From Sinorhizobium sp. (lineage in GTDB: Bacteria > Pseudomonadota > Alphaproteobacteria > Rhizobiales > Rhizobiaceae): 5,411 nt of DNA. The stretch spans positions 1 through 5,411 of the forward strand of contig JAPSJG010000287.1 in the NCBI GenBank assembly GCA_031178305.1, written 5' to 3'. This document shows positions 1 through 5,411 of this stretch, piece by piece. Made by a program: the position numbers and the translations under genes. Below the pieces are notes generated by a model. The model was not told where the DNA came from. It made no database searches and saw only the letters and a program-made list of their open reading frames with translations. The first letter of the stretch is position 1; each line of letters begins with the position of its first letter.

Positions 1-22
1 TGTCTGAATCTTCGTAGTCGCT

Positions 23-112
23 AGCGCAAGATGAGGATAAGTGTGCGCGGTTTTCCGCCCGCAACCCGCGCTAACTTTTTTGGTCGATCCGACCTGAATC
101 ATCGTGATCTAG
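23..112 (+). repeat. RIME-like intergenic mosaic repeat, copy A (arm-deleted)
   Basis: This resembles the rhizobial intergenic mosaic element RIME, a family of about 100-bp palindromic repeats found between genes. Positions 31-75 align without gaps to 3092-3136 of copy B with 38 of 45 bases identical, and the last 15 bases (98-112) are identical to 3181-3195. The first palindrome is degenerate: AGCGC at 23-27 pairs with GCGCT at 67-71, and an inner CGG-TTTT-CCG hairpin lies at 48-57. Compared with copy B, about 22 bases are missing from the left arm of the second palindrome (around 80-85), so the large second hairpin cannot form. The element ends directly against the nadB stop codon (113-115) and lies in what is probably the nadB-nadC gap. 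The family name is from memory of RIME; the repeat relationship itself is read directly. Confidence 0.8.
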
Positions 113-1711
113 TCACGCCGGCTCTGTTTCGGCGACCTCGGCAGCCAGCCGCTCGGCCTCAGCCAATGTGAGATAGGTGCGCCGCCGCCATTCGGGTCGC
201 ACTTCGGGGCAATCAGCGCGGAAATGGCCGCCGCGGCTTTCCGTGCGGCGCAGGGCAGCGATGGCGATAAGCTTGGCCGTGGTGATGATATTGGCGAAGC
301 GCAGCCGTATATTGGCGCGCTCCAGCTCGGCGATCTCACGGATCGCGCGCGTCAGGCTCTCGCGCGTGCGCACGACGCCAACGCATTCGCTCATCAGTCC
401 GCGCAGACGCTTGAAAGGCGGGCTGTCCTCGACCGTTACAGGATCGTCGTTCTCGCCAGCGTCGTCACCCCAGGGCGTAAGCTTCGGAGCCGGCAGGGAG
501 CCCTTGATGTTTTCGGCAATGCGTGCGGCAAAGACGACCGCCTCGAGCAGGGAGTTGGAGGCCAGCCGATTGGCGCCGTGGACGCCGGTGGAGGTCACCT
601 CGCCGGCAGCCCAAAGACCATCGATGGAAGTACGGCCTTCGCCATCCGTGAGCACGCCGCCCATGTGATAATGGACCGCCGGCGCTACCGGGATCGGCTG
701 CGTCACGGGGTCGATGCCGGCGGAGATGCAGGAGGCGTAAACGGTCGGAAACAGTTCGGGGAAGTGTTTGCCAACCGCCTTGGTGCAATCGAGGAAGGCG
801 CCGCGCCCGGCCTGCACCTCGGCGAAGACGCCGCGCGAGACGACGTCGCGCGGAGCAAGCTCGCCGTCCGGGTGGATATCGAGCATGAAGCGATGATCCT
901 TGGAATTGACCAGGATAGCGCCGTCCCCACGCAGCGCCTCGGTCGCGAGCGGCGCCGGGTCCCTGCCGATATTGATGGCGGTCGGATGGAACTGCACGAA
1001 TTCCGGATCGGCAATGATGGCACCGGCCCGCGCCGCCATGCCGACGCCCTGGCCGCAGGCCTCCCAGGGATTGGTGGTGACGGCGTAGAGGTGGCCGACG
1101 CCGCCGGAGCAAAGGACGACGGCGCGCGCCGGAAACAACACGCGGGTCTTGGACTGGCCGGCATCCGGCCGCGCCACCACGCCGGCGATAAAGCGCCCCT
1201 CGCGCACCAGCTCTTCCACCACGTAGCCCTCGAGCACCCGGATCGACGGGGTCTTGCGCACGGCGGCGATGAGCGCCTCCATGATTGCCTGGCCGGCCAT
1301 GTCGCCCTTGACGCGGACGATTCGCCGCTCGGAATGGGCGGCCTCGCGCGAAAGCACCAGCTTGCCCTCGAGATCGCGGTCGAAGGGCACGCCGAATTCG
1401 AGCAGGTCATGGATGCGCGCCGGCCCTTCGGCGACCATCATCCGCGTCATCTTCTCATCAACGATGCCGGCACCAGCGGCAACCGTATCGGCAACATGCT
1501 TCTCGAAGGTGTCGCCCGTGCTCATCGCCGCCGCGATCCCGCCTTGCGCCCAGGCGGAGGAGGCGCCATGGCCGATCGGCGCGGCGGCGAGGATCGTGAC
1601 GGGACGCGGTGCCAGCTTCAGCGCACAGAAGAGCCCGGCGAGGCCGCCGCCGACGATGACGATGTCATCGATCCCATTGAAGGACTGCGGACGAAAATGG
1701 TCGGTGAGCAT
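113..1711 (-). CDS. nadB: L-aspartate oxidase NadB
   Basis: FAD-dependent cytoplasmic enzyme that oxidises L-aspartate to iminoaspartate, the first step of de novo NAD synthesis; the product passes to NadA. From the chosen start it has 532 residues, close to the 540 of the E. coli enzyme. Visible features are the N-terminal FAD-binding GGGLAG (21-26), SSAWAQGGIA (51-60), REAAHS with Glu123, QFHPT with His242, APRDVVSR with Arg288, HYHMGG with His349, the FAD-contacting GVHGANRLASNSLLE (377-390) with Arg382, and ESRGGHFRAD (491-500), the C-terminal signature of the succinate dehydrogenase/fumarate reductase flavoprotein family. These match the active-site residues known for NadB, so it looks intact and is not a fumarate reductase. 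The longest frame opens with GTG at 1795, but GAGGAG at 1721-1726, nine bases before the ATG at 1711, supports the shorter start. It follows nadA after 115 bases, probably in one operon, and ends against a RIME-like repeat. Confidence 0.96.
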   Translation of the reverse strand: MLTDHFRPQSFNGIDDIVIVGGGLAGLFCALKLAPRPVTILAAAPIGHGASSAWAQGGIAAAMSTGDTFEKHVADTVAAGAGIVDEKMTRMMVAEGPARIHDLLEFGVPFDRDLEGKLVLSREAAHSERRIVRVKGDMAGQAIMEALIAAVRKTPSIRVLEGYVVEELVREGRFIAGVVARPDAGQSKTRVLFPARAVVLCSGGVGHLYAVTTNPWEACGQGVGMAARAGAIIADPEFVQFHPTAINIGRDPAPLATEALRGDGAILVNSKDHRFMLDIHPDGELAPRDVVSRGVFAEVQAGRGAFLDCTKAVGKHFPELFPTVYASCISAGIDPVTQPIPVAPAVHYHMGGVLTDGEGRTSIDGLWAAGEVTSTGVHGANRLASNSLLEAVVFAARIAENIKGSLPAPKLTPWGDDAGENDDPVTVEDSPPFKRLRGLMSECVGVVRTRESLTRAIREIAELERANIRLRFANIITTAKLIAIAALRRTESRGGHFRADCPEVRPEWRRRTYLTLAEAERLAAEVAETEPA

Positions 1712-1720
1712 GGCTCGGTA

Positions 1721-1726
1721 CTCCTC
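1721..1726 (-). promoter_or_regulatory. Ribosome-binding site setting the nadB start
   Basis: GAGGAG on the minus strand, nine bases before the ATG at 1711. The alternative in-frame starts, GTG at 1795 and ATG at 1738, have no comparable purine-rich sequence in front of them. This site therefore decides a 532-residue NadB instead of the 560-residue longest frame. Confidence 0.75.
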
Positions 1727-1794
1727 AACGGCATGCATTTGGCGCCGGGCAATCGCCCCTCTCGCCTCCCGGGCGGGCGCGGAACTCGGCGGCA

Positions 1795-1815
1795 CCGCGC
1801 ACTTTTTTTCCTCAT
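1795..1815 (-). repeat. Possible decayed RIME-like remnant in the nadA-nadB gap
   Basis: On the minus strand the start of the 115-base gap reads ATGAGGAAAA (1815-1806), then a run continuing to seven A, then GCGCGG (1800-1795). The same two blocks, in the same order and at similar spacing, occur in the two RIME-like copies on the plus strand (31-50 and 3092-3111). The rest of the gap is GC-rich but does not align clearly, and no matching right end with the CTAGATCACG block is present. It may be an eroded half element in opposite orientation, or a chance match. Confidence 0.3.
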
Positions 1816-1826
1816 TCAGCGCGAAG

Positions 1827-2906
1827 CTACTGGTTGAGGTTCACCATGCGCTCGACTGCAAGGCGGGCGCGGCCGGCGATCGCCGGATCGACCAGAACCT
1901 CTTCCGTCATGTTGAGCAGGCTGTCGAGGATCTTCGGCAGCGTAATGCGCTTCATGTGCGGACAGAGGTTGCAGGGCTTGACGAAATCGACGCCTTGCAC
2001 CTCCGCCTGAATGTTCGACGCCATCGAGCATTCGGTAACGAGCAGCACGCGACCGGGTCGCTTGTCCTTGACATAGTTGATCATGCCCGAGGTCGAGCCG
2101 GAAAAATCGCAGACGGCGATTACGTCCGGGTGGCACTCCGGATGGCCGATAATCTCGATGCCCGGATTGGCCTCCTTGTAGGCGAGGAGTTCGTCCGCGG
2201 TGAAGCGCTCATGCACCTCGCAATGGCCCTTCCAGGTGAGGATCTTCTTGTTGGTCTCACGAGCGACGTTCATCGCCAGATACTCGTCTGGAATGCAGAG
2301 CACCGTATCGGAGTCGAGGCTCTCGACCACCGAGAGCACGTTGGAGGACGTGCAGCAGATATCGGTCTCCGCCTTCACCTCCGCCGAAGTGTTTACATAA
2401 GTGACAACTGGCACACCGGGGTAGCGCTCCTTCAAGAGCCGCACATCGGCACCGGTTATCGACTCCGAAAGCGAGCAGCCGGCCTTGGCGTCGGGGATCA
2501 GCACCGTCTTGTCCGGATTGAGCAGCTTCGAGGTCTCGGCCATGAAGTGCACGCCGCACTGGATGATAATTTCGGCATCCACCTTGGTGGCGTCACGCGC
2601 GAGCTGCAGCGAGTCGCCGACGATGTCCGCGACGCAGTGGAAAATGTCCGGCGTCTGATAGTTATGCGCCAGTATCACGGCGTTGCGCTCTTTCTTCAGC
2701 CGATTGATGGCGTGGACATAGGGCGCGTAGGCGGCCCATTCGAACGCCGGAATAAAGTCCTTGACCTTTTCGTAAAGATGCTCGGTCTCGCGAGCGATGG
2801 CCGGCGTGAAGGCGAGGTCCGGCTTTGCGAGGACGCCGAAACGAGCCGCAGCGCTCACGAAGGCGGAAGCAGGCGCTGCATCCGTGCGAAGGTCAAGCAT
2901 GGTCAT
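1827..2906 (-). CDS. nadA: Quinolinate synthase NadA
   Basis: Cytoplasmic [4Fe-4S] enzyme that condenses iminoaspartate (made by NadB) with dihydroxyacetone phosphate to give quinolinate, the second step of de novo NAD synthesis. From the chosen start it has 359 residues, against 347 in E. coli. Conserved segments in order are ILAHNYQ (78-84), GDSLQLARDATK (97-108), QCGVHFMAE with Cys117, YVNTSAEVKAETDICCTSSN (170-189), GHCEVHERF with Cys229, HPECHPDV (255-262) with His255 and Glu257, and CNLCPHMKR (312-320) with Cys315. Cys117, Cys229 and Cys315 fit the three cluster ligands known for the family, so the enzyme looks complete. The longest frame starts at 2963, inside an operator-like palindrome; AAGGAG at 2914-2919, seven bases before ATG 2906, favours the shorter start (a second ATG follows at 2900). 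It is the first gene of the nad operon and has its own promoter. Confidence 0.97.
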   Translation of the reverse strand: MTMLDLRTDAAPASAFVSAAARFGVLAKPDLAFTPAIARETEHLYEKVKDFIPAFEWAAYAPYVHAINRLKKERNAVILAHNYQTPDIFHCVADIVGDSLQLARDATKVDAEIIIQCGVHFMAETSKLLNPDKTVLIPDAKAGCSLSESITGADVRLLKERYPGVPVVTYVNTSAEVKAETDICCTSSNVLSVVESLDSDTVLCIPDEYLAMNVARETNKKILTWKGHCEVHERFTADELLAYKEANPGIEIIGHPECHPDVIAVCDFSGSTSGMINYVKDKRPGRVLLVTECSMASNIQAEVQGVDFVKPCNLCPHMKRITLPKILDSLLNMTEEVLVDPAIAGRARLAVERMVNLNQ

Positions 2907-2913
2907 CGAGGCA

Positions 2914-2919
2914 CTCCTT
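2914..2919 (-). promoter_or_regulatory. Ribosome-binding site setting the nadA start
   Basis: AAGGAG on the minus strand, seven bases before the ATG at 2906. It rules against the upstream in-frame starts at 2963 and 2954, both of which lie inside the promoter/operator palindrome and would put coding sequence over the -10 box. Confidence 0.8.
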
Positions 2920-2941
2920 CCACCACCCGCGGGGCGATTTG

Positions 2942-2968
2942 CAATTATACTCATTCTGAGCATAATTG
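2942..2968. promoter_or_regulatory. Operator-like 27-bp palindrome over the nadA promoter
   Basis: The arms CAATTAT (2942-2948) and ATAATTG (2962-2968) are perfect inverted repeats, and inside them CTCA (2950-2953) pairs with TGAG (2957-2960) around a TTC centre. Only the pair 2949/2961 and the pair next to the centre fail to match. The site is AT-rich in GC-rich DNA, begins directly next to the -35 hexamer and covers most of the -10, so a bound protein would block RNA polymerase. A repressor of NAD synthesis is the obvious candidate. NadQ-type regulators are predicted to control nadABC in Alphaproteobacteria, and NrtR is another NAD-linked repressor; I could not compare the site with either motif. 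No regulator gene is in the window. Confidence 0.82.
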
Positions 2969-2974
2969 GGTCAA
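2944..2974 (-). promoter_or_regulatory. Probable sigma-70-type promoter of nadAB
   Basis: On the minus strand TTGACC (2974-2969) serves as -35 and TATAAT (2949-2944) as a perfect -10. The spacer is 19 bases, longer than the ideal 17, which suggests a moderate promoter. Transcription would start near 2937, giving a leader of about 30 bases before the nadA ATG and leaving the ribosome-binding site in the transcript. The palindrome at 2942-2968 fills the spacer and -10. Confidence 0.68.
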
Positions 2975-2994
2975 AACAAAAGCGGCTAAGCCGC
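2973..2994 (-). terminator. Possible weak intrinsic terminator upstream of nadA
   Basis: On the minus strand the palindrome GCGGCTTAGCCGC (2994-2982) is followed at once by TTTTGTTTT (2981-2973). The stem is only five or six base pairs with a tiny loop, so termination would be weak at best. It lies about 200 bases after the transporter stop and could shield the nad promoter from read-through. The last bases of the T run are also the beginning of the TTGACC -35 box. Confidence 0.4.
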
Positions 2995-3083
2995 GGCCAG
3001 TGATTTAGAAAGTTTTGTGACAGATTTCAAGCGTCGCAATCAGACAATGCGCCCGGCGCTGCCGGAGGCATCATCTCAATCTC

Positions 3084-3195
3084 AGCGCGGGATGAGGAAA
3101 AGTGTGCACGCTGTCCCGCCCGCATCCCGCGCGAACCTCCAGAATCGATCACGCTCATGATCTAGGTCATTCGACCTAAAATCATCGTGATCTAG
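3084..3195 (+). repeat. RIME-like intergenic mosaic repeat, copy B (full)
   Basis: This is the more complete of two related repeats. The first palindrome has perfect 10-bp arms, GCGCGGGATG at 3085-3094 and CATCCCGCGC at 3123-3132. The second has outer arms GATCACG (3147-3153) and CGTGATC (3186-3192), middle arms ATGAT (3157-3161) and ATCAT (3181-3185), and inner arms TAGGTC (3163-3168) and GACCTA (3173-3178) around the loop ATTC. Two palindromes in about 110 bases are the layout known for RIME elements in rhizobia. The right end overlaps the stop codon of the transporter gene (3192-3194). The hairpins would form at the 3' end of the transporter mRNA and may stabilise it or help end transcription; that role is inferred. 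Confidence 0.88.
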
Positions 3196-4430
3196 GCCAT
3201 GGCCGGGCGGACGACGCCCCTCTCCTCGATCGGCCAGTGGACGATCGCCGCAAAGACGCCGAGCGCGACGCCCAGCCACCAGACCGGATCATAGGATCCG
3301 AATTGGTCGTAGAGATAGCCGCCCATCCATACCCCGAGGAAGGAACCGATCTGGTGCGAGAGGAAGACGATGCCGCCGAGCAGGCCGAGATGGCGCGTTC
3401 CGAACATGATTGCCACGAGCGCGTTCGTCGGCGGAACGGTCGACAGCCAAAGAAGCCCCATGGCGATGGCAAAGACAATGACCGAGGTCGGCGTCTGCGG
3501 TAGCAGCAGGAAGGCTGTTACCGCGACCGAGCGGCCAAGATAGATCCACGCCAGGAAGTACGGCTTCGAATAATGCTGGCTGATGACTCCGGCCGACAGC
3601 GAACCAATGATGTTGAAGAAGCCGATCAGAGCGAGAGCGATGACCGCGTAGCGGGCATCGATGCCGATATCACCGAGATAGGCCGGGAAATGCGCCGTGA
3701 TGAAGGCCACCTGATAGCCGCAGACGAAGAAGCCGGAGACGAGCAGCAGATAGCTCCTGTGTCCGAGCGCTTCCTTCAAAGCCTCGCCGATAGTCTGTGT
3801 GGAAAGCGCTTCCGAATGCCTGCCGGAACTGGCATTGCCGCGGAGGGGGATAGCCAAGAGCGGCACGAGCAGCATCAATAGGCCGAGATAGACGAGGCTG
3901 TCGGACCAGCCATAGGCCGAGATCAGCCCCTGGCTCAGCGGCGCGAACAGGAACATGCCGGCCGAGCCCGCCGCCGTGCCGATGCCGAAGACGAGCGCAC
4001 GACGCTCGGGGGCGACATTGCGAGCGAAGGCCGACAGCACGATGCCGAAGGAGCCGGAAGCGACGCCAAGGCCGACGAGCACTCCGCCGCCGATATGCAA
4101 CCAGATCGGCGCATTCGCAAAGGCCATGATGGTGAGCCCACCGGCATAGAGAACACCCGACAGCGCCAGCGTGCGCCAGGTGCCGAACCTATCGGCGATC
4201 GCACCGAAAAAGGGCTGGCCGAGACCCCAAAAGAGATTCTGGATGGCCATGGCAAGACCGAAGGTCGTCCGGTCCCAACCGGTGTCGGCCAGCATCGGCA
4301 GCTGAAAGAATCCCATGGCCGACCGCGGACCGAAGGTCAGCATCGCGATCAGGGAACCGGCGGCAATGATCAGCCACGGCAGGCTGCCATGGTCGGCCGA
4401 GCGGCTGGCGGCTGGAGTGGCTGCGGACAT
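3192..4430 (-). CDS. MFS transporter, monocarboxylate/oxalate-formate antiporter-like
   Basis: Inner-membrane secondary transporter of the major facilitator superfamily; the substrate cannot be told from sequence. The 412 residues give about 12 hydrophobic helices: six between residues 17 and 195, a hydrophilic central loop at roughly 196-225, and six more between 226 and 400. The loop between helices 2 and 3 carries the family motif GAIADRFGTWR (76-86). The C-terminal half, with STVPPTNALVAIMFG (330-344), LSHQIGSFLGVWMGG (357-371) and the YDQFGSYDPVW end, is reminiscent of monocarboxylate and oxalate/formate-type members, from memory only. The ATG at 4430 is preceded by GGAG (4438-4441) at seven bases. 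The gene has no evident link to NAD synthesis. Its TAG stop is partly made by the end of a RIME-like repeat, so the native C-terminus may once have been different. No strong promoter is visible in the 124-base gap upstream. Confidence 0.9.
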   Translation of the reverse strand: MSAATPAASRSADHGSLPWLIIAAGSLIAMLTFGPRSAMGFFQLPMLADTGWDRTTFGLAMAIQNLFWGLGQPFFGAIADRFGTWRTLALSGVLYAGGLTIMAFANAPIWLHIGGGVLVGLGVASGSFGIVLSAFARNVAPERRALVFGIGTAAGSAGMFLFAPLSQGLISAYGWSDSLVYLGLLMLLVPLLAIPLRGNASSGRHSEALSTQTIGEALKEALGHRSYLLLVSGFFVCGYQVAFITAHFPAYLGDIGIDARYAVIALALIGFFNIIGSLSAGVISQHYSKPYFLAWIYLGRSVAVTAFLLLPQTPTSVIVFAIAMGLLWLSTVPPTNALVAIMFGTRHLGLLGGIVFLSHQIGSFLGVWMGGYLYDQFGSYDPVWWLGVALGVFAAIVHWPIEERGVVRPAMA

Positions 4431-4554
4431 TGGAAGGCTCCGATTTGTTGAGGGGCCATCCTATGGCGGCACTCGAATTGCGCAAAGCCAATTTATTTGA
4501 CGTAGGGATCACAAGAATTGATGGGGGGCTGCGGCAGGTCCTCTATTGGGAGCT
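4431..4554. other. Gap between the MOSC gene and the transporter gene
   Basis: A 124-base gap that probably holds the transporter's promoter if it is not read from the MOSC gene. The only promoter-like pair I find on the minus strand is TTTGCG, 17 bases, TAGGAT, which is a poor match. Small palindromes occur (TTGCGCAA at 4478-4485; GCCAT/ATGGC around 4455-4467) but neither is long enough to call an operator. No clear terminator follows the MOSC stop. Confidence 0.35.
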
Positions 4555-5406
4555 TTAACGATTGCTACGCGCCTTCATCGGCCAGCGCTCCTCCCGACCC
4601 CGAACGACCTTGGCCTCGTCGCCGAGTTTCACCGTCCCCTCGCCGCGCGGCACGGCATTCCAGCCGAAGAGGACCCCCGGCACGCGGCGGTCGGCGGACA
4701 TGCGCTTTTCCGCGAGCCCCTGAATCGGATTGCCGCCGATGCGCTCGCCGGTCGTCTGGTCCTGTGTCGTCATGATGCAGCGGGCACAGGGTTTCACGAG
4801 ATCGAAGACGATGTCGGCGATCTCCAGGCTTTGCCAGAGATCCTCCGCCCAGGGCTCCTCGCAGTCGATCAGGATGTTGGTGCGGAAGCGGTCCATGCCG
4901 ACCGGCTCCTGCCCGTTTTCAACGAGGGTGCGATTTAGGTCAGAAAGCGAACCGGTCGTGGTGATCAGGATCGGAAATCCATCAGCAAAGCCGACAGGCG
5001 CCGCCGTTCCCGCCCATTCGGCGCCGACGAAGCGCTCGGCCGCTTCGTCCATATGGACGAGCTTGACGGGCCGCCCAAACCAGCCGGAGAGTGTTTGATT
5101 GGCGCCCTCGCTGGCAACTGCAGCATTCACCTCGCTCGACCAGATGCGGACATCGAACCGGCGGTCCGGATCGAAGCCGACGGACAACTCGTTACCGCTC
5201 ATCTTCAGAAACACGCCGCCGTCGACATGCTCCGCTTCCACCTGGGCCAGCGCCTGCAATTCGCGCTGGGTGATGAAGCGGCCATCCGGCTCGACCACCA
5301 TGAAGCGCCGGTCGCCGGCGAGCCCGTCTAGATTGACCGTCACGGCCGTTTGCGCAATGGCACGCCCGCTTTTCAACGGGTGGATGTTGAGGCCGGTCAC
5401 TTTCAT
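4555..5406 (-). CDS. MOSC domain-containing protein (mARC/YcbX-like)
   Basis: A 283-residue soluble protein with an N-terminal MOSC_N beta-barrel domain (about 1-115, opening MKVTGLNIHPLKSGRA, typical of the family) and a C-terminal MOSC domain (about 125-270). MOSC proteins bind molybdenum cofactor; mARC and YcbX reduce N-hydroxylated compounds such as base analogues. The key segment is VKPCARCIMTTQDQTTGE (204-221): by comparison with human mARC, Cys210 would be the molybdenum ligand. FRTNILI (174-180) and the late segment GTVKLGDEAKVV (257-268) also fit. E. coli YcbX carries an extra C-terminal ferredoxin domain; here the protein ends soon after MOSC, so electrons must come from a separate partner. 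The ATG at 5406 is five bases from the window edge, so its ribosome-binding site cannot be seen and a slightly earlier start is possible. The substrate is unknown. Confidence 0.9.
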   Translation of the reverse strand: MKVTGLNIHPLKSGRAIAQTAVTVNLDGLAGDRRFMVVEPDGRFITQRELQALAQVEAEHVDGGVFLKMSGNELSVGFDPDRRFDVRIWSSEVNAAVASEGANQTLSGWFGRPVKLVHMDEAAERFVGAEWAGTAAPVGFADGFPILITTTGSLSDLNRTLVENGQEPVGMDRFRTNILIDCEEPWAEDLWQSLEIADIVFDLVKPCARCIMTTQDQTTGERIGGNPIQGLAEKRMSADRRVPGVLFGWNAVPRGEGTVKLGDEAKVVRGREERWPMKARSNR

Positions 5407-5411
5407 GGTGG

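Noticed and set aside
1803..1809. Run of seven A on the minus strand as a possible frameshift site
   Set aside because: It lies in the non-coding nadA-nadB gap after the nadA stop, and no frame that needs joining is present.
224..1837. Plus-strand open frame of 537 codons opposite nadB
   Set aside because: It is antisense to a clear NadB with all active-site motifs. Its translation shows no recognisable domain, and long antisense frames are common in GC-rich genes.
1254..3008. Plus-strand open frame of 584 codons opposite nadA and the start of nadB
   Set aside because: It runs through nadB, the gap, nadA and the nadA promoter on the wrong strand, has no plausible start signal and shows no known motif; it is a shadow of GC-biased codon use.
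3010..3083. Stretch between the nad promoter and RIME copy B, checked for a small RNA or small gene
   Set aside because: No ribosome-binding site with an open frame, no strong hairpin and no promoter pair found.
4095..4451. Plus-strand open frame of 118 codons opposite the transporter N-terminus
   Set aside because: Low-complexity charged translation antisense to membrane helices; no start signal.
4455..4485. Small palindromes in the gap before the transporter (GCCAT/ATGGC and TTGCGCAA)
   Set aside because: Arms of four to five bases are expected by chance, and no clear promoter lies next to them.
4546..4938. Plus-strand open frame of 130 codons opposite the MOSC gene
   Set aside because: Antisense to a well-supported gene, with no ribosome-binding site or recognisable motif.

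Overview
The window looks like chromosomal DNA of a rhizobial alphaproteobacterium (Sinorhizobium/Ensifer/Rhizobium type). The base composition is GC-rich, NadA and NadB are of alphaproteobacterial type, and there are two intergenic mosaic repeats of the kind known as RIME (Rhizobium-specific intergenic mosaic element). The genus is an inference; no rRNA or other marker is present.

All four genes lie on the minus strand, so transcription runs from high to low coordinates. From right to left they are: a MOSC-domain (molybdenum-cofactor sulfurase C-terminal/mARC/YcbX-like) protein at 5406-4555; a 12-helix major facilitator transporter at 4430-3192; a 285-bp regulatory gap; nadA (quinolinate synthase) at 2906-1827; and nadB (L-aspartate oxidase) at 1711-113. 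NadB oxidises aspartate to iminoaspartate and NadA condenses it with dihydroxyacetone phosphate to quinolinate, the precursor of NAD. The usual third gene, nadC, would lie just off the left end; no start for it is visible in the first 112 bases.

The regulatory gap upstream of nadA is the most informative non-coding part. A near-perfect 27-bp inverted repeat lies between a TTGACC -35 and a TATAAT -10 and covers the -10, as expected of a repressor operator controlling the NAD operon. Just upstream is a short GC hairpin followed by a T-rich run that could end transcription from the transporter side. Ribosome-binding sites place the real starts of nadA and nadB well inside their longest open frames.

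One RIME copy directly follows the nadB stop and the other follows the transporter; the second supplies part of the transporter's stop codon. The first has lost one arm of its second palindrome. A weak third match lies between nadA and nadB in the opposite orientation. Apart from these elements and the operator this is an ordinary housekeeping region. I see no sign of a new multi-gene system, phage, transposase, CRISPR array or RNA gene.
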